64,000 nucleotides of DNA, from the NCBI GenBank assembly GCA_028707535.1, contig JAQWAU010000002.1:62001-126000 (forward strand). The letters run 5' to 3'. The DNA is from Heliobacteriaceae bacterium (lineage in GTDB: Bacteria; Bacillota; Desulfitobacteriia; Heliobacteriales; Heliobacteriaceae). The first letter of the stretch is position 1. Each line of letters begins with the position of its first letter. The notes below the pieces were generated by a model. It ran no database searches, was not told the DNA's origin, and saw nothing but the letters and a program-made list of their open reading frames with translations. The position numbers and the translations under genes were made by a program. Positions 34,865-43,117 of this stretch are shown piece by piece.

Positions 34865-35887
34865 ATGACCTTTCTTCGGGATTACGCCGGACCACCGGTA
34901 AAAATCATGGAAGTGTGTGGCACCCATACGGCCAGCATTTTCAAAAACGGCATCCGGAGTCTAATTTCACCCCAAATTAAATTAATCTCCGGTCCGGGTT
35001 GTCCGGTGTGTGTAACTCCGGCCGCCTACATCGATGCAGCGGTAGATGTTGCCCAGCAAGAACAGGTGGTGCTGCTTACCTTTGGCGACATGGTAAAAGT
35101 CCCGGGAACCAAGGGTTCCCTGGGTGAAGCGAAGGCGGCGGGAGCGGCGATCAAGGTGATTTACTCTCCCTTACAGGCATTGGAATTGGCGGCCCGAAAA
35201 CCGGAGACCCTATTTGTGGTAGCGGCGGTAGGTTTTGAAACAACAGTTCCGGTTTATGCTTTGTTGTTGGCCAAGTGCATTGAGGCCGGCTTAACCAATG
35301 TCAAGCTGTTGACCGCTTTAAAGACAGTTATGCCGGCTTTAGCCTGGATTTGCCGGAGTGAGCCTGATATTGACGGTTTTCTATGTCCGGGACATGTCAG
35401 TGTGATCACGGGAGCGACAGCCTACCGGCCATTGGCGGCGAACTATGGGAAACCTTTTGTCATCGCCGGGTTTGGCGCGGAACATATCCTGGCGGCGGTT
35501 TATGAGATCGTCAAACTAATCCGGGCCGACCAGCCTTTGCTGCGCAATCTCTATACTAATGTAGTCCGGGAAGAAGGCAATCCGGTTGCCCAGGAATTAA
35601 TTGCCCGGTATTTCACCCCTGCGGCGGCCCATTGGCGCGGGATTGGGGAGATAGGCGCCTCCGGTCTAGTTCTGAAAGATGAATTCCGGCATTATGATGT
35701 TCCTTATGCTCCTGGTAATTGCCTGGCGACCGATGCCCCGGGGTGTGCCTGCGGACAAGTGATTACCGGCCGGATTGACCCGGCGGAATGCCCGTTGTTC
35801 GGACAGGTTTGTACGCCGTCGCGGCCCCAGGGACCGTGTATGGTATCGGCAGAGGGAGCTTGCGGTATTTGGTTCCGCAACCGCTAG
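34865..35887 (+). CDS. hypD: hydrogenase maturation protein HypD
   Basis: A 340-residue iron-sulfur protein on which the Fe(CN)2CO group is built. Family motifs are IMEVCGTHTASIFKNGIR, GPGCPVCVTP, FLCPGHVSVITG and the C-terminal cysteines CACGQV, CPLFGQVC and SAEGACGIW. ATG 34865 is the first conventional start, but GGAGGT ends only two bases before it. ATT 34847 is eight bases after GAGGAGGT and overlaps the hypC stop, so a rare ATT start adding six residues is possible. Confidence 0.92.
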   Translation: MTFLRDYAGPPVKIMEVCGTHTASIFKNGIRSLISPQIKLISGPGCPVCVTPAAYIDAAVDVAQQEQVVLLTFGDMVKVPGTKGSLGEAKAAGAAIKVIYSPLQALELAARKPETLFVVAAVGFETTVPVYALLLAKCIEAGLTNVKLLTALKTVMPALAWICRSEPDIDGFLCPGHVSVITGATAYRPLAANYGKPFVIAGFGAEHILAAVYEIVKLIRADQPLLRNLYTNVVREEGNPVAQELIARYFTPAAAHWRGIGEIGASGLVLKDEFRHYDVPYAPGNCLATDAPGCACGQVITGRIDPAECPLFGQVCTPSRPQGPCMVSAEGACGIWFRNR

Positions 35888-35920
35888 GTCACTGGTAAAC
35901 ATAAAAGTGAAGGTGAAACG

Positions 35921-36907
35921 ATGAAAATCACGATGGCGCACGGGAGCGGTGGCAACGCGACCAAAGAACTGATTGACCAGTGTTTTAAAGAAAAATTTGC
36001 CAACAGGGTACTTAACAAAATGGAAGATGCCGCCGTGCTGACGTTAACGGGGCCAAAAATTGCCCTCACTACCGATTCATTCGTCGTCACGCCACTTTCT
36101 TTCCCGGGTGGCGACATCGGGAAACTGGCTGTTTGCGGCACGGTTAATGATTTGCTGATGATGGGGGCTTCTCCCCGTTATTTAACCGCGGGATTTATTT
36201 TAGAGGAAGGCCTGGAACTGGCTACCTTGGAGGGGATTGTCTCTTCTATGCAACGGGCAGCCGAAGAAGCCAAGGTGACGATTGTGGCCGGGGATACCAA
36301 GGTGGTGCAAGGAAAAGGTGGCATTTACATCAATACGGCCGGCCTTGGCCTCATTGAACATGAGCGAGATCTTGGTGCTGCCCAGGTCACGGCGGGTGAT
36401 GTGATCATCTTGAGTGGCAGTCTTGGCAACCACCATGCCTGTATCATGGCCGACCGGATGGGGATTCAAAGCAACATTCAAAGCGATTGTGCTCCGTTGA
36501 ACGAAATTGTCGAGAATCTTTTGGCTGCCGGTATGGATGTAAAAGCAATGCGGGATGTTACCAGGGGAGGACTGGCTACCGTATTGAACGAAATCGCCGA
36601 AGCAGCAGGAGCTGGGATTAACATCGACGAGGAAAAACTGCCCGTAGACCCGGAAGTGGGTAGTTTTTGCGAAATTTTGGGCTTAGACCCTTTGTATATG
36701 GCTAACGAAGGTAAGCTGGTTTGTTTTGTTGGGGCGGCGGATGCGGCCAAAGCCTTAGCGATCATTAAACAAAGCCGTTATGGGCAGGGGGCAAAAGTTA
36801 TCGGTCAGGTGATTGCCGGGGCGAAGCAAGTGACGGTGACAACCCGGTTGGGTGGTCGCCGGATTTTGGATATCCTATACGGTGAAGGCCTGCCCCGGAT
36901 CTGTTAA
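35921..36907 (+). CDS. hypE: hydrogenase maturation protein HypE
   Basis: A 328-residue PurM-like ATPase that dehydrates the thiocarbamate on its C-terminal Cys to thiocyanate. It starts with HGSGGNATKELI, contains CGTVNDLLMMGASPRYL and AGDTKVV, and ends PRIC with the essential Cys as the last residue. ATG 35921 follows GAAGGTGA. It completes the HypABFCDE set. Confidence 0.96.
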   Translation: MKITMAHGSGGNATKELIDQCFKEKFANRVLNKMEDAAVLTLTGPKIALTTDSFVVTPLSFPGGDIGKLAVCGTVNDLLMMGASPRYLTAGFILEEGLELATLEGIVSSMQRAAEEAKVTIVAGDTKVVQGKGGIYINTAGLGLIEHERDLGAAQVTAGDVIILSGSLGNHHACIMADRMGIQSNIQSDCAPLNEIVENLLAAGMDVKAMRDVTRGGLATVLNEIAEAAGAGINIDEEKLPVDPEVGSFCEILGLDPLYMANEGKLVCFVGAADAAKALAIIKQSRYGQGAKVIGQVIAGAKQVTVTTRLGGRRILDILYGEGLPRIC

Positions 36908-36932
36908 TTGAAGGGAAGAACTGGCGAAGAGG

Positions 36933-36962
36933 TTGTGTTGTCTGGCTCATTTATGCTATACT
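36933..36962 (+). promoter_or_regulatory. promoter for rplS
   Basis: TTGTGT (36933-36938), 18-base spacer, TATACT (36957-36962) with an extended TGC before the -10. It separates rplS transcription from the hyp genes. Confidence 0.65.
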
Positions 36963-36968
36963 ACCTAT

Positions 36969-37061
36969 GTTGTGCACGGGAGACGGGTTCTCCCCAGCAA
37001 GGGTGGTCCGCTGCTCTGAATTGAGGGTACGAACACCTGGGCCGGAAGGAGGGAAACGCAA
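36969..37061 (+). ncRNA. candidate L19 (rplS) mRNA leader
   Basis: Between the predicted start site and the rplS ribosome site lie GGGAGA (36978-36983) paired with TCTCCC (36989-36994), AGCA (36996-36999) paired with TGCT (37012-37015), and a bulged AGG/CCT stem near 37024-37038. Autoregulatory L19 leaders are known in Firmicutes. A covariance-model match was not tested. Confidence 0.42.
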
Positions 37062-37415
37062 GTGAATGGGATCATTCGGCAGGTGGAAGCTGCCCAAATC
37101 CGTAAAGATATTCCGGACTTTCAGCCGGGAGATACGGTGCGTGTATACGTAAAAGTGGTGGAAGGCAACCGGGAACGGATTCAGGTTTTTGAAGGGGTTG
37201 TAATCAAGCGTCGTGGGGGTGGCCTTCGGGAGACCTTTACCGTCCGTCGTGTGTCTTATGGGGTTGCGGTGGAGCGTGCTTTTCCAATTCATGCACCCCG
37301 GGTTGACCGCATTGAAGTTATGCGCCGGGGTCTGGTGCGCAGAGCAAAACTCTACTATCTACGCAATTTGGTAGGTAAGGCTGCGCGGATTAAAGACAAG
37401 CGCCAAAGTCGGTAA
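37062..37415 (+). CDS. rplS: 50S ribosomal protein L19
   Basis: A 117-residue L19 with [39 protein letters not shown] and a basic C-terminus ending in KDKRQSR. GTG 37062 follows GGAAGGAGGGAAACGCAA. In most Firmicutes it directly follows trmD; here it is displaced by the hydrogenase island. Confidence 0.97.
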   Translation: MNGIIRQVEAAQIRKDIPDFQPGDTVRVYVKVVEGNRERIQVFEGVVIKRRGGGLRETFTVRRVSYGVAVERAFPIHAPRVDRIEVMRRGLVRRAKLYYLRNLVGKAARIKDKRQSR

Positions 37416-37417
37416 GC

Positions 37418-37442
37418 GGGGACTGGTGAACAGTCCCTTTTA
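37418..37442 (+). terminator. rho-independent terminator after rplS
   Basis: GGGACTG (37419-37425), loop GTGAA, CAGTCCC (37431-37437), then TTTTATC. Confidence 0.85.
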
Positions 37443-37491
37443 TCTATTGCGGCATTGCCGCTAAGCGGGGCAGGAACTAGGAGGTGCGCTT

Positions 37492-38061
37492 TTGGAAGAA
37501 ATTAAGCGCCCGTCTGAGGAAGTGTCAAACGGCCAAATATCGAAACGAAACAAGTCGCCGGTTAGGGAAGTTGCCGAATCCTTAATCATTGCTATCGTTT
37601 TGGCTTTTTTGATTCGTTACTTTTTATTCCAGCCTTTTTACATTCCCTCGGGTTCCATGGAACCTACCCTGAAACCCCTTGATCGCATTATTGTCAGCAA
37701 GATGAACTACTGGTTTACTGAACCTGACCGGGGTGACATTGTCGTTTTCCGTTATCCTTTGGATCCGAGCCGGGATTTTGTTAAGCGCTTGATTGCTGTC
37801 GGTGGGGAAACCGTAGAAATTCGGAATAACCAGCTGTTAATTAATGGTGAGTTGGTGCCTGAATCATACCTGCCGGCGTTACGGATGCGGGATTTCGGCC
37901 CGGTTCTGGTTAAAGAAGGACATCTGTTTGTCATGGGGGATAACCGGAATCATTCTGACGACAGCCGTTATTGGGGGTTAGTGCCCTTAGATAACGTTGT
38001 GGGCAAAGCGGTTTTGTTGTACTGGCCCTTGGACCGCTTCCGGTTACTGGAGGGAACGTAG
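37492..38061 (+). CDS. lepB: signal peptidase I
   Basis: A 189-residue type I signal peptidase with one N-terminal membrane helix (about residues 30-46), the catalytic Ser55 in IPSGSMEPTL, the general base Lys98 in RDFVKRLIAVGG, and the conserved GDNRNHSDDSRYWG box. It cleaves signal peptides of exported proteins. TTG 37492 follows AGGAGGTG by about seven bases. It starts the conserved lepB-rbgA-rnhB series. Confidence 0.95.
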   Translation: MEEIKRPSEEVSNGQISKRNKSPVREVAESLIIAIVLAFLIRYFLFQPFYIPSGSMEPTLKPLDRIIVSKMNYWFTEPDRGDIVVFRYPLDPSRDFVKRLIAVGGETVEIRNNQLLINGELVPESYLPALRMRDFGPVLVKEGHLFVMGDNRNHSDDSRYWGLVPLDNVVGKAVLLYWPLDRFRLLEGT

Positions 38062-38062
38062 G

Positions 38063-38914
38063 TTGAACCAAGTCCAATGGTTTCCCGGTCATATGGCGAA
38101 GGCTCGGAAACAGATTACTGCGGATTTGGCTAAAGTTGATCTTGCTTTCGAATTGCTTGATGCGAGGATTCCCCTTAGCAGTCGCAATCCGGAGCTGGAT
38201 GCAATTCTCGGTACAAAGCCCCGGGTGATCTTGCTAAACAAGGCCGATCTGGCTGATGTGGCAACCACCGGGGCGTTTGTGGCTTATTTCGGCCGGCTTG
38301 GCACTACCGCTTTGCCGGTTAACGCTGTATCGGGAACCGGGGTCAAGGCTCTGTACCGGGCGGTGGCTAGTGTAGGAGAACCTTTGGTCCGGCGGTGGCA
38401 AAAGCGGGGGATGCGGCCACGCTCGTTTAGGGCGATGGTAGTGGGGATACCGAATGTCGGGAAATCCTCTTTAATTAATCGGCTGGCCGGACGACGCCGT
38501 ACGGTTACGGCGAACCGGCCCGGGGTTACTAAAGGGCCCCAATGGATCCGGATTGAGGAAAAAATTGACCTTTTGGATATGCCGGGGATGCTGTGGCCTA
38601 AAATCGGCGATCCATTGACTGGGCTTAAGTTAGCGGCAACCGGTGCGGTAAGTGATTTGGTAGTGCAAAGACCGGTGGTGGCCGGATATGTCTTGCGTAC
38701 TTTACACCAATTAGCTCCGGGATTAGCTGGTGAGCGTTACGGTCTTGACCTGGCATTGGTTCCACCGGAAGCCTGGCTGGAGGTTGTTGCCCGCCGGCAC
38801 GGTTTTTTAGGTGCCCAAGGTCTGGTGGATACCGAAAAGGCGGCGGTGCAAGTTTTGGCTGATTTTCGCGGCGGGCGGTTAGGCCGGTATACCTTGGATG
38901 AATTACCCCAATAG
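38063..38914 (+). CDS. rbgA: ribosome biogenesis GTPase RbgA (YlqF)
   Basis: A 283-residue circularly permuted GTPase: NKADL (G4) precedes GIPNVGKSSLINRLAGRR (G1) and LLDMPGMLWP (G3). It begins VQWFPGHMAKA, the RbgA hallmark. It promotes late assembly of the 50S subunit. TTG 38063 lies one base after the lepB stop with GGAGGGAACG upstream; the longer frame is a read-back into lepB. Confidence 0.95.
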   Translation: MNQVQWFPGHMAKARKQITADLAKVDLAFELLDARIPLSSRNPELDAILGTKPRVILLNKADLADVATTGAFVAYFGRLGTTALPVNAVSGTGVKALYRAVASVGEPLVRRWQKRGMRPRSFRAMVVGIPNVGKSSLINRLAGRRRTVTANRPGVTKGPQWIRIEEKIDLLDMPGMLWPKIGDPLTGLKLAATGAVSDLVVQRPVVAGYVLRTLHQLAPGLAGERYGLDLALVPPEAWLEVVARRHGFLGAQGLVDTEKAAVQVLADFRGGRLGRYTLDELPQ

Positions 38915-38942
38915 AAAAGAGGTTTCGGGCCTTCGAACGGTG

Positions 38943-38973
38943 AAAGCACCCTTTAAAGTTTAGGGGTGCTTTT
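38943..38973. terminator. bidirectional terminator between rbgA and the deacetylase gene
   Basis: AAAGCACCC (38943-38951) pairs with GGGTGCTTT (38964-38972). T-rich bases follow on both strands. It covers the stop codon of the minus-strand gene. Confidence 0.82.
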
Positions 38974-39817
38974 AGTTTTGCCTTTCGGGAGCGGCAAGGT
39001 CGAATTCTTCAAGGGGAACGATGGTATAACCCCGTTCTTTAATGCTGGTGATGATGGCATCCAACTGACTTAAAACGGCGGGTGAATTGCCGTGAAGCAA
39101 GATGATGGCCCCGGGATGGAGGTGGTTGATAACTCCGGCATACACTTGACCGGGGTCGCTTGTCGGGAGCCAGTCAACCACCGCCAGGCTCCAGAACACC
39201 GATTTATAGCCCAGGCTTTTCGCTCTTTCTAGGCTGTTCCGGCTGAATTCCCCTTTAGGAGGCCGCAGATATTTAGCGGTATAGCCGGTGGCTTCATAGA
39301 CATGGCGGTGCCAAACCATGATTTCTTCCGTCAGTTTATCGGGGGATATCTCCGGCAGACTGGGGTGGGTCCAAGTGTGGTTTCCAATGGTGTGGCCGGC
39401 GGCAATCAGTTGGGTTAATAATTCCGGTTGCGTTTTAACCCAATGGCCCGCCAGAAAAAAGGTGGCTTTAAGCTCGTGCTTAGCCAGGGTTGTCAGGATG
39501 TTAGGGGTTCCACCTTCCTTTTCGTAGCCCATATCAAAGGTGAGCGCTACTGCTTTGCGGTCTGGGGGACCGACATAGACAGCGTCGTAATCCCGAAAAA
39601 TTTGTTGCTGCCATTGGGGGACGAATGGTTGCTCTTCATTTTTGGAGCGCACCAGGCCCCAGCCATATTTAGTATCGGGGCCACCTGGGCCGGTTGTAGG
39701 CTGCTCAGGGGTACCGGCAAGTTGCTCGGGTGTTTCGGCCGGTGATAAATATTTGACCGCATAACCGAAAGCAAATACAAACAAGACCAAACCAAAGATG
39801 AAAAGAGTGCGTTTCAA
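38972..39817 (-). CDS. polysaccharide deacetylase, PdaA-like
   Basis: A 281-residue exported protein with an N-terminal hydrophobic segment (about residues 4-22), a Pro/Gly-rich linker and a NodB deacetylase domain. Motifs: ALTFDMGYE, the zinc-binding HTWTHPSLP and LRPPKGEFSRNSLE, with ILLHGNSPAV near the end. These resemble PdaA, which makes muramic delta-lactam in spore cortex; one difference is TFDMG rather than TFDNG. The start is TTG with GGAAGGG upstream. A TATAAT lies on the minus strand at 39843-39848. Confidence 0.87.
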   Translation of the reverse strand: MKRTLFIFGLVLFVFAFGYAVKYLSPAETPEQLAGTPEQPTTGPGGPDTKYGWGLVRSKNEEQPFVPQWQQQIFRDYDAVYVGPPDRKAVALTFDMGYEKEGGTPNILTTLAKHELKATFFLAGHWVKTQPELLTQLIAAGHTIGNHTWTHPSLPEISPDKLTEEIMVWHRHVYEATGYTAKYLRPPKGEFSRNSLERAKSLGYKSVFWSLAVVDWLPTSDPGQVYAGVINHLHPGAIILLHGNSPAVLSQLDAIITSIKERGYTIVPLEEFDLAAPERQN

Positions 39818-39954
39818 ATTACCCTTCCTTTCCAGCGCCGGGATTATATAATGCAGATAGGGTTTTCATTTTTAGTGTGTGTGCTGGCGGTGGAATTATG
39901 GGTAGAAACCAAAGGGTAATTTGGCGGAAAAGTCCAAAGTCGGAGTGGTAAATA

Positions 39955-40602
39955 GTGACCAAAAGCAGCGAATTCTTGCGCATCCATTGGGAGCAACAAG
40001 AAAAAGGCTTAAGGACAAGGGGTTGCCGTTTAATTGCCGGTGTTGATGAGGCCGGCCGGGGACCTTTAGCTGGGCCGGTGGTGGCTGGGGTGGTAATTTT
40101 GCCGCCATTTTGTCGAATTGCCGGGCTGAATGATTCCAAACGGTTGACCGCAAACCGGCGACATTTACTTGCCGGCGAAATCCGGGAAAAGGCCCAGTGG
40201 TGGGCGGTAGCGGTCATTTCGGCCCGGGTAATTGACCAGATTGGTATTTTGCCGGCAACTTTTAAGGCGATGCGGGTAGCGGTGCGGAAGTTATCGGTGC
40301 TCCCGGATTATCTGCTCGTTGACGGCAATTTAAAAATCCCGGATTATCCCGGCCTTCAGCAGCCTTTGGTCGGTGGTGACGGTCTGGCTGCCCCGGTAGC
40401 GGCTGCTTCCATTCTGGCCAAAACGGTCCGGGACGAACTGATGATCCGGTATGCCCGGATTTTCCCCGGCTATGCATTTGAACAGCACAAAGGATATGGT
40501 ACGGTGCAACATCGCCGGGCATTGGCTGCTTTAGGACCAACCATATTGCATCGCAAGAGTTTCAAGTACCATTTGGTTGACTGTAGGGGGGACGGTCAAT
40601 GA
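39955..40602 (+). CDS. rnhB: ribonuclease HII
   Basis: A 215-residue RNase H2 that cuts RNA in RNA-DNA hybrids. Catalytic acidic residues are in IAGVDEAGRGPLAGPVV and LLVDGN, and ASILAKTVRDELM and FEQHKGYGTVQHRRAL are conserved. GTG 39955 is taken although no strong ribosome site precedes it. The stop overlaps the next start by four bases (ATGA). Confidence 0.94.
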   Translation: MTKSSEFLRIHWEQQEKGLRTRGCRLIAGVDEAGRGPLAGPVVAGVVILPPFCRIAGLNDSKRLTANRRHLLAGEIREKAQWWAVAVISARVIDQIGILPATFKAMRVAVRKLSVLPDYLLVDGNLKIPDYPGLQQPLVGGDGLAAPVAAASILAKTVRDELMIRYARIFPGYAFEQHKGYGTVQHRRALAALGPTILHRKSFKYHLVDCRGDGQ

Positions 40603-42044
40603 ACCGGATTTTTCCGATTCCTTTAAATCGTCCACTTGCTTACGGGGGGCAAAACCTGCTCGAACAGCCCTTAAATTGGTCCAAGGGTAGTATTATCAGG
40701 GGTAGGGTGGCCCAGGCCCTCGCCCCGGGAGTCTATGTTGTTGCTGTTGGCGGGAGACCGGTAATCGCGCAGGCCCCTTTCTCTTTAACCGTAGGCCAGG
40801 AAATTGCCCTAGAGGTACAAGGGAGCAAGGACGGCCAGGTAATGGCTCGGCTGGTTAGCGACCAACAGGGAACAGGGGTGGTTTCTGAACAGATCTTGTC
40901 AAAACTGGGGATTGAACATACCTCCCTAAGCCGGACGATTCTGCAGGCGGTAACCGGCTTTCAAATGGAACTTACCCCGGAAAATTTTGACCTGGTGGCC
41001 CAGGGTTTGGCGATGCAAAATCGGAAAGATTTGCCGGCAGCCCGGTTGGTGGCCTTCGCCCTAAAAGCCGGCCTGCCTGTTCACCAAGAAGTACTATCAT
41101 TGCTGGCAGCGGCCTTTTCGCCAGACCGGCTTGATTTATTTCCAGCCTTGAGCCAATGGGTTAAAAGTGCCGGACAGGTTTGGGGGCCTGAAGGGGAAGA
41201 ACCGGTTTCCCTCCGGCAACTCCGCACGGTTTTAGGGGCAATGGCCCTTAGGCCAGATGATCCGGTGCCGGTCTTGACCACGAAACTGGCGGCTGTTTTT
41301 AATTCCCAGTTGCCAGGCCTGGCTGTACCACCAAACCCAGCTAGTCAGGGGGAAGCCGGTAAGGCTATTATCCCAGGAGAATCAGGAAGACAACCTCCCG
41401 GTCAAGTTCCCGGTGAGGCTGGAACACCGGGAACCGGCAGTTCGGCAGGGCTTCCCAGGGCGATAGCCGGATCACCGGGAGAACAGCCAGCCTCCCTGGC
41501 GGTCTTAATTACCCAGTTGACGCGAGAATTAGAGCAGATAACCGGAGGTGGTAAGGCTGCCCTTGGGGAACACTTAACAGAAGGTAATTTCCTGGAAAAA
41601 CAGGCAGCCGGCCGGTACCTCTGGCAGGTTATGGATAAGTCCGGTTTACATCAAAGTGACTATGTATTTTTCAGCATTCCGTTTCAGCTGGGCGCAGAAG
41701 ATCCCCGGACAGCCTATCTCCGAATTTATAAGGATGGGAAGACCAGGCGGATTGATCCGGAAAACTGCCGGATTGCCTTGGTTTTGGATACGGCCGGCTT
41801 AGGTCCCTTAACGGTGGAGTTGATGGTTATACAACGGGAAATCCATAGCAAGATTACGGTTCAGGAAGAGCGGATTATCCCGGTAGGCCGGTTACTTTGG
41901 CCGGAGTTACAGGATGCCTTAGCCATCCACGGGTTTTTGCTGGGGCAACCGGAATGGCGGACAGGGCCGCCACCGGACTTAAAACCGGCAGCGGTACCGG
42001 TGGCGGCAGCTAGGTTGCGTGGCCGGCTGGATGTGCGGGTTTGA
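40599..42044 (+). CDS. ylqG: FliK-like protein of the rnhB locus (YlqG type)
   Basis: A 481-residue protein with a variable Gly/Pro-rich middle (about residues 245-300) and a folded C-terminal part with LRIYKDGKTRRID and CRIALVLDTAGLGPLTVELMVIQREIHSKI, which resembles the FliK/Flg_hook C-terminal fold. It stands beside an FlhB-tail-like gene, the known ylqG-ylqH pair of Firmicutes. Its function is unknown; a role in secretion apparatus is inferred. A true fliK candidate lies at 63558. Confidence 0.72.
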   Translation: MNRIFPIPLNRPLAYGGQNLLEQPLNWSKGSIIRGRVAQALAPGVYVVAVGGRPVIAQAPFSLTVGQEIALEVQGSKDGQVMARLVSDQQGTGVVSEQILSKLGIEHTSLSRTILQAVTGFQMELTPENFDLVAQGLAMQNRKDLPAARLVAFALKAGLPVHQEVLSLLAAAFSPDRLDLFPALSQWVKSAGQVWGPEGEEPVSLRQLRTVLGAMALRPDDPVPVLTTKLAAVFNSQLPGLAVPPNPASQGEAGKAIIPGESGRQPPGQVPGEAGTPGTGSSAGLPRAIAGSPGEQPASLAVLITQLTRELEQITGGGKAALGEHLTEGNFLEKQAAGRYLWQVMDKSGLHQSDYVFFSIPFQLGAEDPRTAYLRIYKDGKTRRIDPENCRIALVLDTAGLGPLTVELMVIQREIHSKITVQEERIIPVGRLLWPELQDALAIHGFLLGQPEWRTGPPPDLKPAAVPVAAARLRGRLDVRV

Positions 42045-42060
42045 ACGGGGGGATGAAGCA

Positions 42061-42417
42061 GTGCGTAAGGATAACAAAGACGGCATTGGTGAAACGAAAA
42101 CGGCCGTAGCGTTGCGTTACGATGCAAACCAGGAAGCAGCGCCCCGGGTGGTAGCAACCGGGAGAGGTGACTTAGCCAGGCGAATATTAACGGTTGCGGG
42201 AAGTCACGGGATTCCGGTTCATGAAGATCCAACCCTGGCGCAGCTATTAGCCAAATTGGAACTTGGCACCGAAATCCCCGCAGAGTTGTATCAGGTTGTG
42301 GCCGAGGTATTGGCCTTTGTTTACCGGTTGAACCGGCAGGTGGGGGAGGGAAGCAGTGAAACGGATCCTTTTGGGTCGCTGGGGGGAACAGGTGGCCCGG
42401 GACTATCTGCTAAGTAA
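42061..42417 (+). CDS. ylqH: FlhB C-terminal-domain-like protein (YlqH type)
   Basis: A 118-residue protein matching the cytoplasmic tail of FlhB/YscU: TAVALRYDANQEAAPRVVATGRGDLARRILTVAGSHGIPVHEDPTLAQLL. It has no membrane helices and lacks the autocleavage motif NPTH (ETKT is at that place), so it cannot switch substrate specificity by self-cleavage. GTG 42061 follows GGGGGGATGAA. It overlaps yraN by 62 bases, an unusually long overlap. Confidence 0.85.
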   Translation: MRKDNKDGIGETKTAVALRYDANQEAAPRVVATGRGDLARRILTVAGSHGIPVHEDPTLAQLLAKLELGTEIPAELYQVVAEVLAFVYRLNRQVGEGSSETDPFGSLGGTGGPGLSAK

Positions 42418-42715
42418 AGGCTGGCGGTTGATTGAACAAAACTACCGGTGTCCTTTGGGGGAACTTGATTTAATCATGTGGGACGGGCGGTGGTTGGTGT
42501 TTGTGGAGGTGCGCACCCGAACGAGTGATCGTTGGGGCCGGGGTGAGGAAACAATCGATTTCCGGAAACAAAAGCGGCTCCTACGGGTGGCCAGCCACTT
42601 TTTAGCCGGTTACCGGGGCCGGCCGGGGGACCTTAGATTTGACCTGGTCAGCATCTTAAAACAGGGTGAGGGAAGTTATGAGTTAACTCACTTGCCGGGA
42701 ATTATTACCCCTTAA
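42356..42715 (+). CDS. yraN: UPF0102 / YraN-family endonuclease-like protein
   Basis: A 119-residue protein with a restriction-endonuclease-like fold: GRWGEQVARDYLLSKGWRLIEQNYRCPLGELDLIMWDGRWLVFVEVRTR carries the E-x(n)-D-x(n)-ExR-type acidic core. The family is conserved between rnhB and comM; no reaction is established. GTG 42356 is preceded by GGGGGAGGGAAGCA. Its TAA shares the palindrome TTAA (42712-42715) with the stop of the converging gene. Confidence 0.9.
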   Translation: MKRILLGRWGEQVARDYLLSKGWRLIEQNYRCPLGELDLIMWDGRWLVFVEVRTRTSDRWGRGEETIDFRKQKRLLRVASHFLAGYRGRPGDLRFDLVSILKQGEGSYELTHLPGIITP

Positions 42716-43092
42716 AAGATGTTCTTCAGGGTGACGGCTTCTTTTTCCGGGATGTGATTGATCATCAGCCGCAATTCTGCCAATTGACCCAGGGAAAGGG
42801 TTTTTTCTTGCTGGGCAACATATTCTTCAACTTTCCCTAACGCAAATTCGATGTTGTCAATTTCTTGGTGTTCCAGGACCAAGGGCCACCAGCGGCCGAC
42901 TTTTTCCCAGGCAACGTTCAGTTGTTCGGTTTGGGTATTAGCCGGTATCCAACGTTCATTTTCCAAGTTATCGGCAATTTGTTCGATCTGGTGTAACAAC
43001 TCGTCAGCCGAAGTATTCAAGGCATGGGTGGTCCAAACCCCCAGGGAAATGATCGCCCCAAAGATCAGCAATAGAACGATAACTAAACGCAT
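42712..43092 (-). CDS. DUF4363 family protein
   Basis: A 126-residue protein with one N-terminal membrane helix (about residues 3-20) and an amphipathic helical remainder containing EHQEIDNIEFALGKVEEYV and NHIPEKEAVTLKNIF. It matches DUF4363, which usually lies beside a DUF421 gene, as here. ATG 43092 follows GGTAAGGAG. Function unknown. Confidence 0.85.
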   Translation of the reverse strand: MRLVIVLLLIFGAIISLGVWTTHALNTSADELLHQIEQIADNLENERWIPANTQTEQLNVAWEKVGRWWPLVLEHQEIDNIEFALGKVEEYVAQQEKTLSLGQLAELRLMINHIPEKEAVTLKNIF

Positions 43093-43117
43093 GTAAAAAC
43101 TCCTTACCTTATTATCG

